Source: Kiritimatiellaceae bacterium
GTDB taxonomy: Bacteria > Verrucomicrobiota > Kiritimatiellia > Kiritimatiellales > Tichowtungiaceae
Reading direction: 5' to 3'
NCBI GenBank assembly: GCA_013141415.1
Contig: JABFQY010000002.1
Location: 186,001 to 250,000 of the forward strand
Length of the DNA stretch: 64,000 bases
Part shown: positions 25,400-34,275 of the stretch, in pieces
Position numbering within the stretch: position 1 is the first letter of the stretch
Layout: each line of letters opens with the position of its first letter
Position numbers and translations under genes: made by a program
The notes under the pieces: model-generated
Database searches by the model: none
Told to the model about the DNA's origin: nothing
What the model saw: only the letters and a program-made list of their open reading frames with translations

Positions 25400-26428
25400 C
25401 TATTGCGAATGTCCGGGCTTTCCGCCAGAGGCGGATCCGCCGGAGGAGGAGAGACCGAACAAATCAAACCCGCGCGGGAGAACGACGCGGCCCTGCGGAG
25501 TGCGTTTGATGAATCCTTCCTGAATCAGATACGGCTCGTAAACTTCTTCGATCGTGTCGGCTTCTTCGCCGACCGAAACCGCCAGCGAGCTGATGCCGAC
25601 CGGCCCGCCGCCGAACTTTTCGATGATGGTCTGCAAAATCCGCTTATCCATTTCGTCGAGGCCGCTGTCGTCAATTTCAAGCAGCGCCAGCGCTTTGGCG
25701 GCGACATCGGCGGTGATGACATTACCGGCTTTGATCTGCGCATAGTCGCGGGCTCGGCGAAGCAGGTTGTTGGCGATGCGCGGCGTGCCGCGCGAACGGC
25801 GGGCGATTTCGAGCGCGCCGTCCGGTTCGATATCCACGTTCAGAATGCGCGCGGAGCGGATGATGATTTTCTGAAGTGTCGCGGCGTCATAATAGTCGAG
25901 CCGGTTGACGAGGCCGAAGCGCGAGCGCATCGGCGCGGAAAGCAGACCGCTGCGGGTTGTCGCGCCGATCAGCGTGAACGGCTGAATGTTGAGCCGTACG
26001 GAACGGGCGTTCGGTCCCTGGTCGATGACGATATCGATGACGAAATCCTCCATCGCGGAATAGAGATATTCCTCAACCGACTTCTGCATGCGGTGGATTT
26101 CGTCGATGAATAGAAAGTCGCCGCGCTCCAGACTGGTAAGCAGTCCGGCTAGATCGCCGGGCTTGTCGATGACCGGCCCGGAGGTGCATTTGATGTTCGC
26201 GCCCATCGCTTCGGCGATGATATAGGCCAGCGTGGTTTTGCCGAGGCCGGGTGGGCCGGAAAGCAGCGCGTGGTCGAGGACATCGCCACGCGCCTTGGCC
26301 GCCTGCACAAACAGCTCCAGCCGCTCTTTGATTTTGTCCTGACCGGTAAAATCAGCGAACCGCGACGGGCGCAGCTTGATATCGAAGTCCTTATCCGGAC
26401 GGTTCAGCGTTGTGACGGTGTGTTCCAT
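25400..26428 (-). CDS. ruvB: Holliday junction branch migration ATPase RuvB
   Basis: 342 residues. RuvB is the hexameric motor of RuvABC. '[19 protein letters not shown]', Walker A '[18 protein letters not shown]', Walker B '[10 protein letters not shown]', the beta hairpin region '[23 protein letters not shown]', sensor/Arg finger '[16 protein letters not shown]', and '[18 protein letters not shown]' then the winged helix '[18 protein letters not shown]'. The short Gly/Ser tail is unremarkable. ruvA is on the same strand upstream but separated by an unrelated gene. Confidence 0.98.
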   Translation of the reverse strand: MEHTVTTLNRPDKDFDIKLRPSRFADFTGQDKIKERLELFVQAAKARGDVLDHALLSGPPGLGKTTLAYIIAEAMGANIKCTSGPVIDKPGDLAGLLTSLERGDFLFIDEIHRMQKSVEEYLYSAMEDFVIDIVIDQGPNARSVRLNIQPFTLIGATTRSGLLSAPMRSRFGLVNRLDYYDAATLQKIIIRSARILNVDIEPDGALEIARRSRGTPRIANNLLRRARDYAQIKAGNVITADVAAKALALLEIDDSGLDEMDKRILQTIIEKFGGGPVGISSLAVSVGEEADTIEEVYEPYLIQEGFIKRTPQGRVVLPRGFDLFGLSSSGGSASGGKPGHSQ

Positions 26429-26502
26429 AAAAATACTTCCATCATTCGAAGTCCGAGCATCGGCAAATTCTAAAATTCATTGAATACTCCTTCGTCGACT
26501 TT

Positions 26503-27798
26503 TTATTGAGCCGCTTTCAGTCGGAAAAACATTTTTGGCTCAGAATTAAACTCAGTGAAATCTATCGTTAGCGCATTTGTTCTTGGAAGGCCGAGCTTTG
26601 CCCACTCCTTGAGGTCTCTGGAGCATTCTACTTGGAAAACACCGGAAGAAGTGTTTTCGGAATCAAGACATAGAACGTTAACAGTATTAGTAACAGTAAC
26701 AGGCGGGAATGAAAGCGAGGAGTCCTCGTACTCGTAAGAATCAAACCATATTTTTATGGGTCTGTTCGTGGTGCACGTGACAGGCGGATCATACGTTAAC
26801 TTATAAAACGTGGTATTGGTTGAGTTTGGTGAGTCCGCCAAAAGACATTCATGCCCATTATCGCCCACTCCGCGGATCGAGGTTAGCTGTGTTGTCGCCC
26901 ATGTTTGAGCGTAGTCGAAAGATGTGTAAAGGGATCCTCCGAGGGTGACTAATGAAATGCTTCCATTGTAGATAAAAGTATCCGGCGTGCCGCTTGCTGG
27001 GTAGTTAAAAGGAACCGCATTCCCAGCTTCATTCAAGACGGACGCCCCCCAAAAGAGGCTATATAAAAAAATGAAGGAGTCATAGGATCCCAAGGTACGT
27101 CGTCCCTCAGAAGAAAATAAGACGGTCCAGTCCCTCCCATTTGTCGATGAGATTATACGATTACAAAGAGATGAATCATGCGACATTGTTACAAATTGAG
27201 CTCCTTGAACAATGGGTCTGCTCACAGCACCAGGGAAAATCGGATACCCGCCTCCTTGGAAAATGCCAGGACTAAGCCTGCTTGTGGTGAATTCATACAT
27301 AGTATAGGGCTTCCATACAAATGGAGGTAAAATAAGCTCCCCCACTGTCATCTGAATAAGAAGAATATCTTCACAGGCAGTAATTGATGGATTTGCCGGC
27401 TGCTCGTGAATGCCAGAAATTATTTTACCAACATTTGTCCACGACAAGTCGGTCGCGGTTTTCCAAAGCTCCACGGAAACGTTGCTGGAGGCTACTCCTG
27501 AAGCGGTCATTGCCAAAAGAGTTCCATGCCCGTCGTGTCCCACGTAAATGGGAGAAATGGCAGAGTCATGCGATTCCCAGCTCGAACCGTTGGTAGATGA
27601 AAATATTTTCAGCGTTGGTGCCAGCCGATATCCGACGAAAGCCTCCCCCGTATAGAAGAATCCATCAATTCCTTCCGGGATCGAAGCCACTTCAGACCAT
27701 GCGTTTGATGCGGCATGCAGTGGAGAATGACAAACCGTTAGCAGAAAAATCGCTATGAGCTGTTTTTTTGAAAATTTCGGTTTCAACATAAAGTCCAT
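26503..27798 (-). CDS. secreted protein of unknown function, inserted between ruvA and ruvB
   Basis: 431 residues with a signal peptide (hydrophobic 'LIAIFLLTVCHSPLHAAS'). The body is beta-rich with repeats of the kind 'FSSTNGSSWESHDS', 'SSTNGRDWTVLFSSEG' and 'YTSFDYAQTWATTQ', resembling BNR/sialidase-like beta-propeller blades. The end 'FQVECSRDLKEWAKLGLPRT ... MFFRLKAAQ' is the C-terminal beta domain common in verrucomicrobial secreted proteins. The base composition is clearly poorer in GC than its neighbours, and it splits the ruvA-ruvB pair, starting 3 bases after the ruvA stop. Met 4 is an alternative start. Confidence 0.7.
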   Translation of the reverse strand: MDFMLKPKFSKKQLIAIFLLTVCHSPLHAASNAWSEVASIPEGIDGFFYTGEAFVGYRLAPTLKIFSSTNGSSWESHDSAISPIYVGHDGHGTLLAMTASGVASSNVSVELWKTATDLSWTNVGKIISGIHEQPANPSITACEDILLIQMTVGELILPPFVWKPYTMYEFTTSRLSPGIFQGGGYPIFPGAVSRPIVQGAQFVTMSHDSSLCNRIISSTNGRDWTVLFSSEGRRTLGSYDSFIFLYSLFWGASVLNEAGNAVPFNYPASGTPDTFIYNGSISLVTLGGSLYTSFDYAQTWATTQLTSIRGVGDNGHECLLADSPNSTNTTFYKLTYDPPVTCTTNRPIKIWFDSYEYEDSSLSFPPVTVTNTVNVLCLDSENTSSGVFQVECSRDLKEWAKLGLPRTNALTIDFTEFNSEPKMFFRLKAAQ

Positions 27799-27801
27799 TT
27801 C

Positions 27802-28392
27802 CTATTTCCCCGTTAACGCCATACGAATCAGCTCTTCAACCGACGTCGACGGCTCCAGCTTGAGCGCCTTAACCATTTTACGGGCGTCGTCCTGTTTGTA
27901 ACCGAGAGAAATGAGAGCCAGCGCGGCGTCACGCAACCGGCTGTCGCCGGGCAGATCGTCGGAGCCGGCCAGCGTTTCGAGCGCTTCGCCGGGCGAAAAT
28001 TTGTCGCGCAGTTCAACGATGATGCGTTCGGCGGTTTTTTTGCCGATGCCGGAAATGGAGGAGAGCCGTTTGACGTCGCTTTCGATCAGCGCGGTTTTGA
28101 GTTCGCGAACCGAAAGGCCGGAAAGCGCGGCGACCGCGATTTTCGGGCCGACACCGCTGACGCTGAGGAGCAGTGTAAACATCCGGCGTTCATCATCCGT
28201 GGCGAAGCCGAACAGCACCTGCGAGACGTCGGTGATGTGGTGGTAGATCAGGATGCGGGTTTTCGCTCCCTCGGGCGGCAGGCGGTCGAAACTGCTGAGC
28301 GGGATGATCACTTCATAACCGACGCCGCCGACGTTCACCACCGCGCGGCCGGGCTGTTTTTCTTCGAGGGTGCCTTCCAGGAAAGTAATCAT
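27802..28392 (-). CDS. ruvA: Holliday junction DNA helicase subunit RuvA
   Basis: 196 residues. RuvA binds the four-way junction and loads RuvB. The OB fold is 'MITFLEGTLEEKQPGRAVVNVGGVGYEV' (split), followed by the helix-hairpin-helix pair 'LLSVSGVGPKIAVAALSG' and 'SSISGIGKKTAERIIVELRDKF', and domain III 'DAALALISLGYKQDDARKMV', which contacts RuvB. Complete and of normal length. Confidence 0.97.
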   Translation of the reverse strand: MITFLEGTLEEKQPGRAVVNVGGVGYEVIIPLSSFDRLPPEGAKTRILIYHHITDVSQVLFGFATDDERRMFTLLLSVSGVGPKIAVAALSGLSVRELKTALIESDVKRLSSISGIGKKTAERIIVELRDKFSPGEALETLAGSDDLPGDSRLRDAALALISLGYKQDDARKMVKALKLEPSTSVEELIRMALTGK

Positions 28393-28466
28393 GGGCGGGA
28401 GACTATCAGAGAGTTCCCGAAGGTTGAACTATGAAATGGGAAAGATGAACCTGGAACAGGCTGTTC

Positions 28467-28536
28467 TGTAGCCGAGGTCTTTGACCTCGGAATATGGCAA
28501 GTCCGTTGGGTTCCGAGGTCAAGGACCTCGGCTACA
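28467..28536. repeat. REP-like palindromic element (26-bp perfect arms)
   Basis: TGTAGCCGAGGTCTTTGACC... at 28467-28492 is exactly complementary to 28511-28536 with an 18-base loop. Each arm also contains the self-complementary words GAGGTC/GACCTC. It lies between ruvA and the small basic protein gene. Confidence 0.9.
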
Positions 28537-28570
28537 AAAACTTCCATAAAACATCCGCCCCGATAAACAG

Positions 28571-28602
28571 AAAAGCCCCGCAGAAATGATTTCTGCGAGG
28601 TT
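28571..28602 (-). terminator. terminator of the small basic protein gene
   Basis: On the minus strand CCTCGCAGAAAT pairs with ATTTCTGCGGGG and is followed by CTTTTC. It lies about 28 bases past the stop codon at 28629. Confidence 0.75.
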
Positions 28603-28628
28603 ATTCGGTTCCGGGGTGCAAAAAGTGA

Positions 28629-28727
28629 TTACTTTTTGGCGGCGGCTTCACGAGCACGCACTTTGAGGCGTTTTTTGCGGCGCTCACGGCGTTTTTGTTT
28701 GGTGCGTTCTTTAAGTTGCTGACCCAT
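28629..28727 (-). CDS. small basic protein of the PVC type
   Basis: 32 residues: it starts 'MGQQLKERTKQKRRERRKKR' and ends 'KVRAREAAAKK', almost entirely Lys, Arg and Gln/Glu. I recognise it as the short basic protein conserved in Verrucomicrobia, Chlamydiae and relatives, thought to be ribosome-associated because of its composition; that role is not shown. No Shine-Dalgarno is visible, but the gene has its own terminator. Its presence is one of the reasons for placing this genome in the PVC group. Confidence 0.8.
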   Translation of the reverse strand: MGQQLKERTKQKRRERRKKRLKVRAREAAAKK

Positions 28728-28810
28728 AGTGGGGAGAGCTTGTAGCCGAAGGAGTCTGTGCCGTCAATTGCTTTTGCTAAAAACTGGATTTTACCGGTTC
28801 GCATTCTAGA

Positions 28811-29785
28811 ATGCCCCGCATGCACCGTCATAGAAACAGTCGTAAACCGTGGATTATCACCGCCCTGCTGGCTATCGCCCTGCTGGGCACCCTGCTCTCG
28901 CACTGCCGTCAGGTCGAAAAAGATTACCCGCGCGACGAAGCGCCAAAACTGGACGAAACCTGGTCGTTCGGCAGCGGTGACGTCAAAGTCGTACGCATTC
29001 CGCTCGACGGTGTGATCATGCGCTCAGAAGAAGAAGGTTTTCTAACCGCCCGCTCTGACATGGTCGCCAGTATTCTTGCTCAGGTGTGCGCCGCTGAACG
29101 CGATCCGGAAATGCGCGCCATCATTCTGGAAGTCAATTCGCCCGGCGGCGGCGTGACGCCGAGCGATGAAATTTATAATGCACTCCGCGGCTTCCGTCAG
29201 AGCCGTCCCGATCGCCGTGTCGTCGTTTTCATCCGCGACCTCGGAGCTTCCGGCGCATACTACGCCGCCATGGCTGGCGATTTCATCATCGCTGAACCGA
29301 CCGCCGTGGTCGGTTCCATCGGCGTGATCATGCAAACGATGAACTTTCAGGGACTATCTGAAAAACTCGGCATCACCGACGTCACCATCAAGTCGGGCGC
29401 GAACAAAGACATGCTCAACCCTTTCCAACCGGTGAACACCAATCAGGTGGCGCTGTTGCAGTCATTGATTGACGAGATGCAGAAGCGCTTCAGCGGCATC
29501 GTGGTCGAATCGCGCAAGTTGAATGCTGCGGATGCCGCCGGACTGTTCGACGGCCGGATTTTTTCGGCTTCCGATGCGCTGAACAAGGGGCTGATTGACG
29601 AAATCGGCTACTGGAACGACGCGCTGGCCCGCACGGCGCAACTGCTGGACACCGGCGCACTGCGCGTGGTGCGGTATGAGCCGCAGCGAACATTTGTTGA
29701 ACAACTGCTCGAAGGAAAAAGTCCGGTTGTTCTGCCGAATCTGAAACTGCATTCGCCGCAGTTCCTGTATCTTTGGAAACCGTAA
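28811..29785 (+). CDS. sppA: signal peptide peptidase SppA
   Basis: 324 residues with an N-terminal membrane anchor ('WIITALLAIALLGTLLSHC'). SppA is a membrane-bound Ser/Lys protease that degrades cleaved signal peptides. The S49 core has 'LEVNSPGGGVTPSDEIYNAL' (split), the nucleophile Ser in 'DLGASGAYYAAMAGD', 'VGSIGVIMQTMNF' and the catalytic Lys in 'VTIKSGANKDMLNPF'. Single-domain form as in Bacillus. Followed 12 bases later by a lipoprotein gene and then by a DNA-ligase-like gene; the three are likely one transcript. Confidence 0.93.
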   Translation: MPRMHRHRNSRKPWIITALLAIALLGTLLSHCRQVEKDYPRDEAPKLDETWSFGSGDVKVVRIPLDGVIMRSEEEGFLTARSDMVASILAQVCAAERDPEMRAIILEVNSPGGGVTPSDEIYNALRGFRQSRPDRRVVVFIRDLGASGAYYAAMAGDFIIAEPTAVVGSIGVIMQTMNFQGLSEKLGITDVTIKSGANKDMLNPFQPVNTNQVALLQSLIDEMQKRFSGIVVESRKLNAADAAGLFDGRIFSASDALNKGLIDEIGYWNDALARTAQLLDTGALRVVRYEPQRTFVEQLLEGKSPVVLPNLKLHSPQFLYLWKP

Positions 29786-29797
29786 AGGAGTGATGTC

Positions 29798-30310
29798 ATG
29801 ATGAAAAAGATTTGTTTTACCCTGCTGACCGCCGGACTGCTGACCGGTTGCGAAACCATGCCCTTCCCATTACAGACCCGCGCCGACCGCGCCGCGATGG
29901 GCGAAGACCAGCTCATCGCGCAGGAAAATCAGCGCCGCGCGGCTGGACGTCTGGAGTCGCTTGAACTGCAAATGAATCAGATGAGCCGCGATCTTGAAGC
30001 GCTGAAAGGACAACTCGACCGCCGCTGCGCAGCCATTGAGCAGAAAAACGAAGCCGATAAGCGGGAAATGGTGTCCCGGCTGAGCGGAGAACTGAACAAG
30101 CTGATGAAACAGGCGTCCGCTCCGGTTCCCCAGTCGTCGTCCAGGCCAGCCGTCAGCGGTAAGGCTGTCGAACATACCGTCCAGTCCGGCGAAACGCTCT
30201 ACATCATCGCCAAGGCCTACGGTGTCAGTGCGAAGACGATTACCGACAATAATAAAATCGCGGATCCGGGCCGTCTCTCTGTCGGCCAAAAACTGATTAT
30301 TCCACAGTAG
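29798..30310 (+). CDS. LysM-domain lipoprotein
   Basis: 170 residues. The signal peptide ends in the lipobox 'GLLTGC', so Cys at about residue 18 is lipidated. A coiled coil (about residues 48-105, with 'LESLELQMNQMSRDLEALKG') leads to a C-terminal LysM domain 'HTVQSGETLYIIAKAYGVSAKTI' and 'GQKLIIPQ', which binds N-acetylglucosamine polymers such as peptidoglycan. Good Shine-Dalgarno (AAAGGAG). A tether between the outer membrane or inner membrane and the wall is the likely role. Confidence 0.9.
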   Translation: MMKKICFTLLTAGLLTGCETMPFPLQTRADRAAMGEDQLIAQENQRRAAGRLESLELQMNQMSRDLEALKGQLDRRCAAIEQKNEADKREMVSRLSGELNKLMKQASAPVPQSSSRPAVSGKAVEHTVQSGETLYIIAKAYGVSAKTITDNNKIADPGRLSVGQKLIIPQ

Positions 30311-30329
30311 GAAACCGAAGGAGGTTGCG

Positions 30330-31562
30330 ATGCGGAGCAGGTGGATTCTTTTTTTTGCCGCCATTCATTTGATCTGTGCCGCCGCGCCGCCCGCCGTTGA
30401 GCAGCAAGCCCGCGCCTTACAGGTGATTTTGCGGCAAGCCGACGACGCTTACTATAATAAGCACGAATCGGTGGTGAGCGATGCGGCGTACGACGCGTTG
30501 CGGAAACAGTACGATCTGCTTCTGGCCGATTACCCGGAACTGGTCTCGACAAAGCCCGTCGGTTCTCCGGTTGAGGCGTCGACGCGTCGCGTCGCGCATA
30601 CCTCGCCGGTTTTAAGTTTGGATAAAGTCTATTCCGATCAAGACGTAAGCCGGTTTCTTCAGCAGACCGGAACAAACCTCCTCTATTGCGTGGAGCCAAA
30701 ACTCGACGGACTGACTCTGGTGCTGCGCTACCGTGACGGATTATTAGTTCAGGCGCTTACCCGCGGCGACGGAAAAACCGGCGTCGATGTCACGCCCGCC
30801 GTACTGGCCTCCGGTGCCGTTCCGGCCGCACTTACTAACGCTCCGGCTCAACTTGATGTGCGCGGCGAGGCCCTGCTCCCGTTGCCTGCATTTGAGGCAT
30901 TGAATCGGCGACGCATCGAGAACAAGCAGGAGCCGCTCAAAAATCCGCGCAATGCCGCTTCCGGAACGCTGGCGTTGACCGACTATGCGGAGATCGCCAA
31001 GCGCGGATTGGCGTTCCAGTGTTTCGAGCTGCTGGCGACTGAGAATATGCCCGCGACGCACACCGAGGCTCTCGCTCTATTGAAAAAAACCGGACTGCCG
31101 GTCATTCAAAGTGTTGCGGTTCAGTCCGCCGGAGTGCTTTCCACTGTAGAAAATATGAACCGGCTGCGCGCAAAGTTTTCTTTTATGACCGACGGCATCG
31201 TTATCAAGGTTGACGACCTCGCGGTGCGCAACCGGCTTGGTGCCACAGCGCATCATCCGCGCAGTGCCGTTGCCCGCAAATACGAAGAAACTCCAGTTCC
31301 AACCCGTTTACTGAATATCGAATGGTCACGCGGCGCAACCGGCAAACTGACGCCCGTCGCCCGGTTTGAGCCGATTGAAATTCAGGGCGCAACGGTTCAG
31401 CGTGCCACGCTCCATAGTTTGGAACACCTTCGCGCACTTGATTTAAAAATCGGCGACTGGATTAACGTCATCCGTTCCGGCGGAACCGTTCCTGAAATTA
31501 CCGGCATTTGCGTGGAGCGCCGCACCGGGAACGAAACCGCGATTCCTGATCCGGTGGAATAA
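30330..31562 (+). CDS. short NAD-dependent DNA ligase with an N-terminal signal peptide
   Basis: 410 residues. After a clear signal peptide ('MRSRWILFFAAIHLICAAAPP') comes the LigA Ia-like region ('DDAYYNKHESVVSDAAYDAL'), the adenylation domain with the nucleotide-binding Lys 124 in 'EPKLDGLTL', 'GDGKTGVDVT', 'RGEALLP' and 'NPRNAASGTL', 'MTDGIVIKVDD', 'AVARKYEE', and the OB domain ('WSRGATGKLTPVARFEPI', 'ATLHSLEHL'). The zinc finger, HhH and BRCT domains of LigA are absent. The start is secure: AAGGAGGT lies four bases before the ATG. E. coli LigB also has a signal-like N-terminus and lacks the C-terminal domains, so this is a LigB-like protein. A periplasmic or extracytoplasmic location is inferred from the signal sequence. 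Confidence 0.9.
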   Translation: MRSRWILFFAAIHLICAAAPPAVEQQARALQVILRQADDAYYNKHESVVSDAAYDALRKQYDLLLADYPELVSTKPVGSPVEASTRRVAHTSPVLSLDKVYSDQDVSRFLQQTGTNLLYCVEPKLDGLTLVLRYRDGLLVQALTRGDGKTGVDVTPAVLASGAVPAALTNAPAQLDVRGEALLPLPAFEALNRRRIENKQEPLKNPRNAASGTLALTDYAEIAKRGLAFQCFELLATENMPATHTEALALLKKTGLPVIQSVAVQSAGVLSTVENMNRLRAKFSFMTDGIVIKVDDLAVRNRLGATAHHPRSAVARKYEETPVPTRLLNIEWSRGATGKLTPVARFEPIEIQGATVQRATLHSLEHLRALDLKIGDWINVIRSGGTVPEITGICVERRTGNETAIPDPVE

Positions 31563-31565
31563 TTT

Positions 31566-32480
31566 ATGGCCTCTTCCTACAAATATCTTTTTGGCCCGGT
31601 GCCGTCACGACGTCTTGGCCGTTCGCTCGGCATCGACGTAACACCGTTCAAAACCTGTTCGTTCGACTGCGTGTTCTGCCAATGCGGATGCACAACACGC
31701 CTTGTTACAGAGCGCAGCGAGTTCGTTCCGCTCGAAGATGTCTGCGCCGAAATCGAGCGCTGGCTGAAAGAAGACGGCGCGGCCGATTGCATCACTTTCG
31801 CCGGCTCCGGCGAGCCGACGCTCTATTCGCGCCTCGGCGAGCTGATTGCCTTCATTAAGGCGCATACAACGATTCCGGTTATCGTTCTTTCGAATGGCAC
31901 CCTGCTCCACCGCATTGCGGTGCGCGACGAACTGATGACGGCTGATGTCGTAAAGGTCAGCCTGAGTGCGTGGGACGATGCGTCGTTTCGTAAAATCAAC
32001 CGCCCGGCCACTGGCCTTACGTTTGATCAGTTGCTGGCAGGACAGCGCGAATTCCGGCAAGAATTTACAGGAACGCTGTGGATAGAAGTTTTTTTGATGG
32101 AAGGATTTAACGCTAATCTGTCGCAGGTAAAAAAAATCGCCGCCGCCGTCGGCGGAATCCGGCCGGATAAAATTCACCTGAACACAGCGGCGCGGCCGTC
32201 AGCAGAGGCCTCCGTTCTGCCGGTAACCAAAGAAAAGCTGGCCTCGCTTTGCGAACTCTTTACTCCGCACGCTGAAGTCATCGCATCATTTTCCGCCACC
32301 CGTGCCGGCGGAGACATCGATGCCGAAAAACTGATCAGCCTGATTCGGCGGCATCCCGCCACGGCAGCCCAGCTGGCACAGAGTTTCGGCGTTGAATCAG
32401 CGACTATTTTGCCGTTGCTGGACGATCCCCGGCTGCAAAAAGAGATGCGCGGCGGCGAAGCCTATTACACGTGCCGGTAA
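31566..32480 (+). CDS. radical SAM protein (COG0731-like)
   Basis: 304 residues. 'YLFGPVPSRRLGRSLGIDVTP' and 'KTCSFDCVFCQCG' give the family start and the CxxxCxxC cluster motif, followed by 'ITFAGSGEPTLY' (SAM-binding GE motif), 'VIVLSNGTLL' and 'VKVSLSAWDDASFRKINRP'. The C-terminal 60 residues are a winged-helix-like addition ('ISLIRRHPATAAQLAQSFG'). The substrate is unknown. It starts 3 bases after the ligase stop, so it is the fourth gene of the sppA transcript. Confidence 0.88.
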   Translation: MASSYKYLFGPVPSRRLGRSLGIDVTPFKTCSFDCVFCQCGCTTRLVTERSEFVPLEDVCAEIERWLKEDGAADCITFAGSGEPTLYSRLGELIAFIKAHTTIPVIVLSNGTLLHRIAVRDELMTADVVKVSLSAWDDASFRKINRPATGLTFDQLLAGQREFRQEFTGTLWIEVFLMEGFNANLSQVKKIAAAVGGIRPDKIHLNTAARPSAEASVLPVTKEKLASLCELFTPHAEVIASFSATRAGGDIDAEKLISLIRRHPATAAQLAQSFGVESATILPLLDDPRLQKEMRGGEAYYTCR

Positions 32481-32549
32481 AAAGGACTTGCGCCGCACAG
32501 CTCGTTATGATTAAAAGGCCCGCTCTTTTAGCAAGGACTAGGTAAATAA

Positions 32550-32747
32550 ATGAAAAAAGAAATTCATCCCGAATACACTGATGCAGAAATTTCGTGCGCC
32601 TGCGGCCATGTGGTTAAAACCCGCTCGACCGTTAAGAAAATGCATGTGAACCTCTGCTCCGCCTGCCATCCGTTCTTCACCGGAACGGCCAAGATGCTTG
32701 ATACGGAAGGTCGCGTAGACCGTTTCCGCAAGCGCTACGGCAAGTAA
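32550..32747 (+). CDS. rpmE: 50S ribosomal protein L31
   Basis: 65 residues. Zinc-binding (C+) form: Cys in 'SCACGHVV' and '[14 protein letters not shown]', as in the zinc-containing L31 of E. coli. Followed by a strong terminator and prfA, a common bacterial neighbourhood. Confidence 0.97.
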   Translation: MKKEIHPEYTDAEISCACGHVVKTRSTVKKMHVNLCSACHPFFTGTAKMLDTEGRVDRFRKRYGK

Positions 32748-32760
32748 CGACGCGTATTTC

Positions 32761-32796
32761 AGGCCGGACTCTGTTTTTCGGAGCCCGGCCTTTTTG
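32761..32796 (+). terminator. terminator after rpmE, directly before prfA
   Basis: AGGCCGGACTCT pairs with GGAGCCCGGCCT around a T-rich loop and is followed by TTTTT. Only 10 bases separate its T run from the prfA start codon. Confidence 0.8.
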
Positions 32797-32805
32797 TGTC
32801 CCGCC

Positions 32806-33900
32806 ATGATTAATCACGCCTATCTGGAAAACCTGCGCCGACGCATCTCCGGGCTCGAAACGGAAATGTCCGCGCCGGGCGTTGCCGCCAACCCCCAGAA
32901 AATGCAGGCGTTAATGCACGACTATTCGCATCAGAAAAGAGTCGCCGCCGCCGCCGAGTATTTTCTGAAGCTGGAAGAAACAATTGCCGAAAGCCGCGTA
33001 ATGCTGGCAGACGCATCCACGGATGCCGAATTGCGTGAAATGGCCGAAGCCGAGCTGGCTGATGCCGAAGCCAGATTATCCGGCGCGGAAAAAGCCGTAA
33101 AGATCGCCCTGCTCCCGCCAGATCCTTCTGATTCGAAAAACGTGATCATGGAAATCCGCGCAGGTACTGGCGGAGACGAAGCCGCGCTTTTCGCCGGCGA
33201 CCTCTATCGAATGTACAACCGCTATGCCGAAGCCAATGGACTCAAGGTTTCTGTCATAGATGTAAGCCATTCCGAAACAGGTGGATACAAGGAAATTGTT
33301 TTCTCCGTCGAAGGCGAGCTGGTCTATAAAAAACTGAAGTATGAAAGCGGAACACATCGCGTTCAGCGCGTTCCGGCGACTGAAACGCAGGGCCGCATTC
33401 ACACTTCGGCCGCCACTGTCGCCGTACTCGCTGAAGCCGAGGAAGTGGATATCGAAATCAAAACCGAAGACCTGAGAATCGACACCTACCGTTCCAGCGG
33501 ATCGGGCGGACAGCACGTCAACACGACCGATTCGGCGATTCGTATCACGCATATTCCGACCGGCGTGGTTGTGCAGTGTCAGGACGAGCGCTCACAACAC
33601 AAAAATAAGGCTAAGGCCTTGCGCGTTCTTCGCTCCAAACTTTATGAGGCCCGTCAGCAACAAATCGAAGCGGAACAGTCGGCTTCCCGGCGCTCACAGG
33701 TCGGATCCGGCGACCGCAGCGAAAAAATCCGCACATATAACTATCCGCAAAACCGCCTGTCGGATCACCGCATCAATTTGACGCTCTACAAACTCGACCG
33801 GGTAATGGATGGCGACCTCGACGACGTTTTCGATGCCCTCTATGAGCACGATGTGGAATTAAAAATCAAGGCCCATACCGACAAAGCCTCAAAAGCTTGA
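32806..33900 (+). CDS. prfA: peptide chain release factor 1
   Basis: 364 residues from ATG 32806. RF1 reads UAA and UAG. The catalytic GGQ is in '[20 protein letters not shown]', and '[20 protein letters not shown]' (split) and '[18 protein letters not shown]' are RF1-type; '[21 protein letters not shown]' closes the family signature. An upstream TTG at 32794 is in frame but sits inside the terminator tail. No clear Shine-Dalgarno is present, and the rpmE terminator lies immediately before the start, so either read-through or a promoter inside rpmE must feed this gene. Confidence 0.96.
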   Translation: MINHAYLENLRRRISGLETEMSAPGVAANPQKMQALMHDYSHQKRVAAAAEYFLKLEETIAESRVMLADASTDAELREMAEAELADAEARLSGAEKAVKIALLPPDPSDSKNVIMEIRAGTGGDEAALFAGDLYRMYNRYAEANGLKVSVIDVSHSETGGYKEIVFSVEGELVYKKLKYESGTHRVQRVPATETQGRIHTSAATVAVLAEAEEVDIEIKTEDLRIDTYRSSGSGGQHVNTTDSAIRITHIPTGVVVQCQDERSQHKNKAKALRVLRSKLYEARQQQIEAEQSASRRSQVGSGDRSEKIRTYNYPQNRLSDHRINLTLYKLDRVMDGDLDDVFDALYEHDVELKIKAHTDKASKA

Positions 33901-33960
33901 TTTTTTACAAAAAACCGCAGTTTCGGCTCTTTTTCCCATCAATTTCATTCGAAAACGGCG

Positions 33961-34275
33961 CTATTTGTAAAAAACCGCCAACCAGACGGTTTGCCCGTCT
34001 GCCGCAGTTTTTTCGACCCGGTGACGCTCTCCGGCCTGAATATTCAAATAATCGCCGGGGGCCAAATCAACCAGTCCGTCATCAAATCGGATTTGCGCGG
34101 ATCCTTCCAATAACAAAACCCATTCGTTTTCCGCCTGCTCATACCAGAACCCGGCGGACGAGCCTTGCCCGAAAGACACAATCCGCTCAATGCGAATATT
34201 GTCGGTCGAAAGCAGTTTGGTGAATAACTCTTTCTGTGACTGTTCCGGAATTGGGTCAAACAGGTTCTGTTTCAT
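33961..34275 (-). CDS. small single-domain cupin protein
   Basis: 104 residues. 'GFWYEQAENEWVLLLEGSAQIRFDDG' and 'LAPGDYLNIQAGERHRVEKT' fit the two cupin motifs, with the Glu and final His as metal ligands but no H-x-H pair in motif 1. This is the AraC_binding/ManC-like small cupin seen as a stand-alone protein of unknown substrate. No operon partner. Confidence 0.85.
   Translation of the reverse strand: MKQNLFDPIPEQSQKELFTKLLSTDNIRIERIVSFGQGSSAGFWYEQAENEWVLLLEGSAQIRFDDGLVDLAPGDYLNIQAGERHRVEKTAADGQTVWLAVFYK

Noticed and set aside
28601-28903. A 100-residue minus-strand frame overlapping the small basic protein and the sppA start
   Set aside because: Different frame from the 32-residue basic protein; crosses the terminator and the divergent promoter region and looks like no protein.
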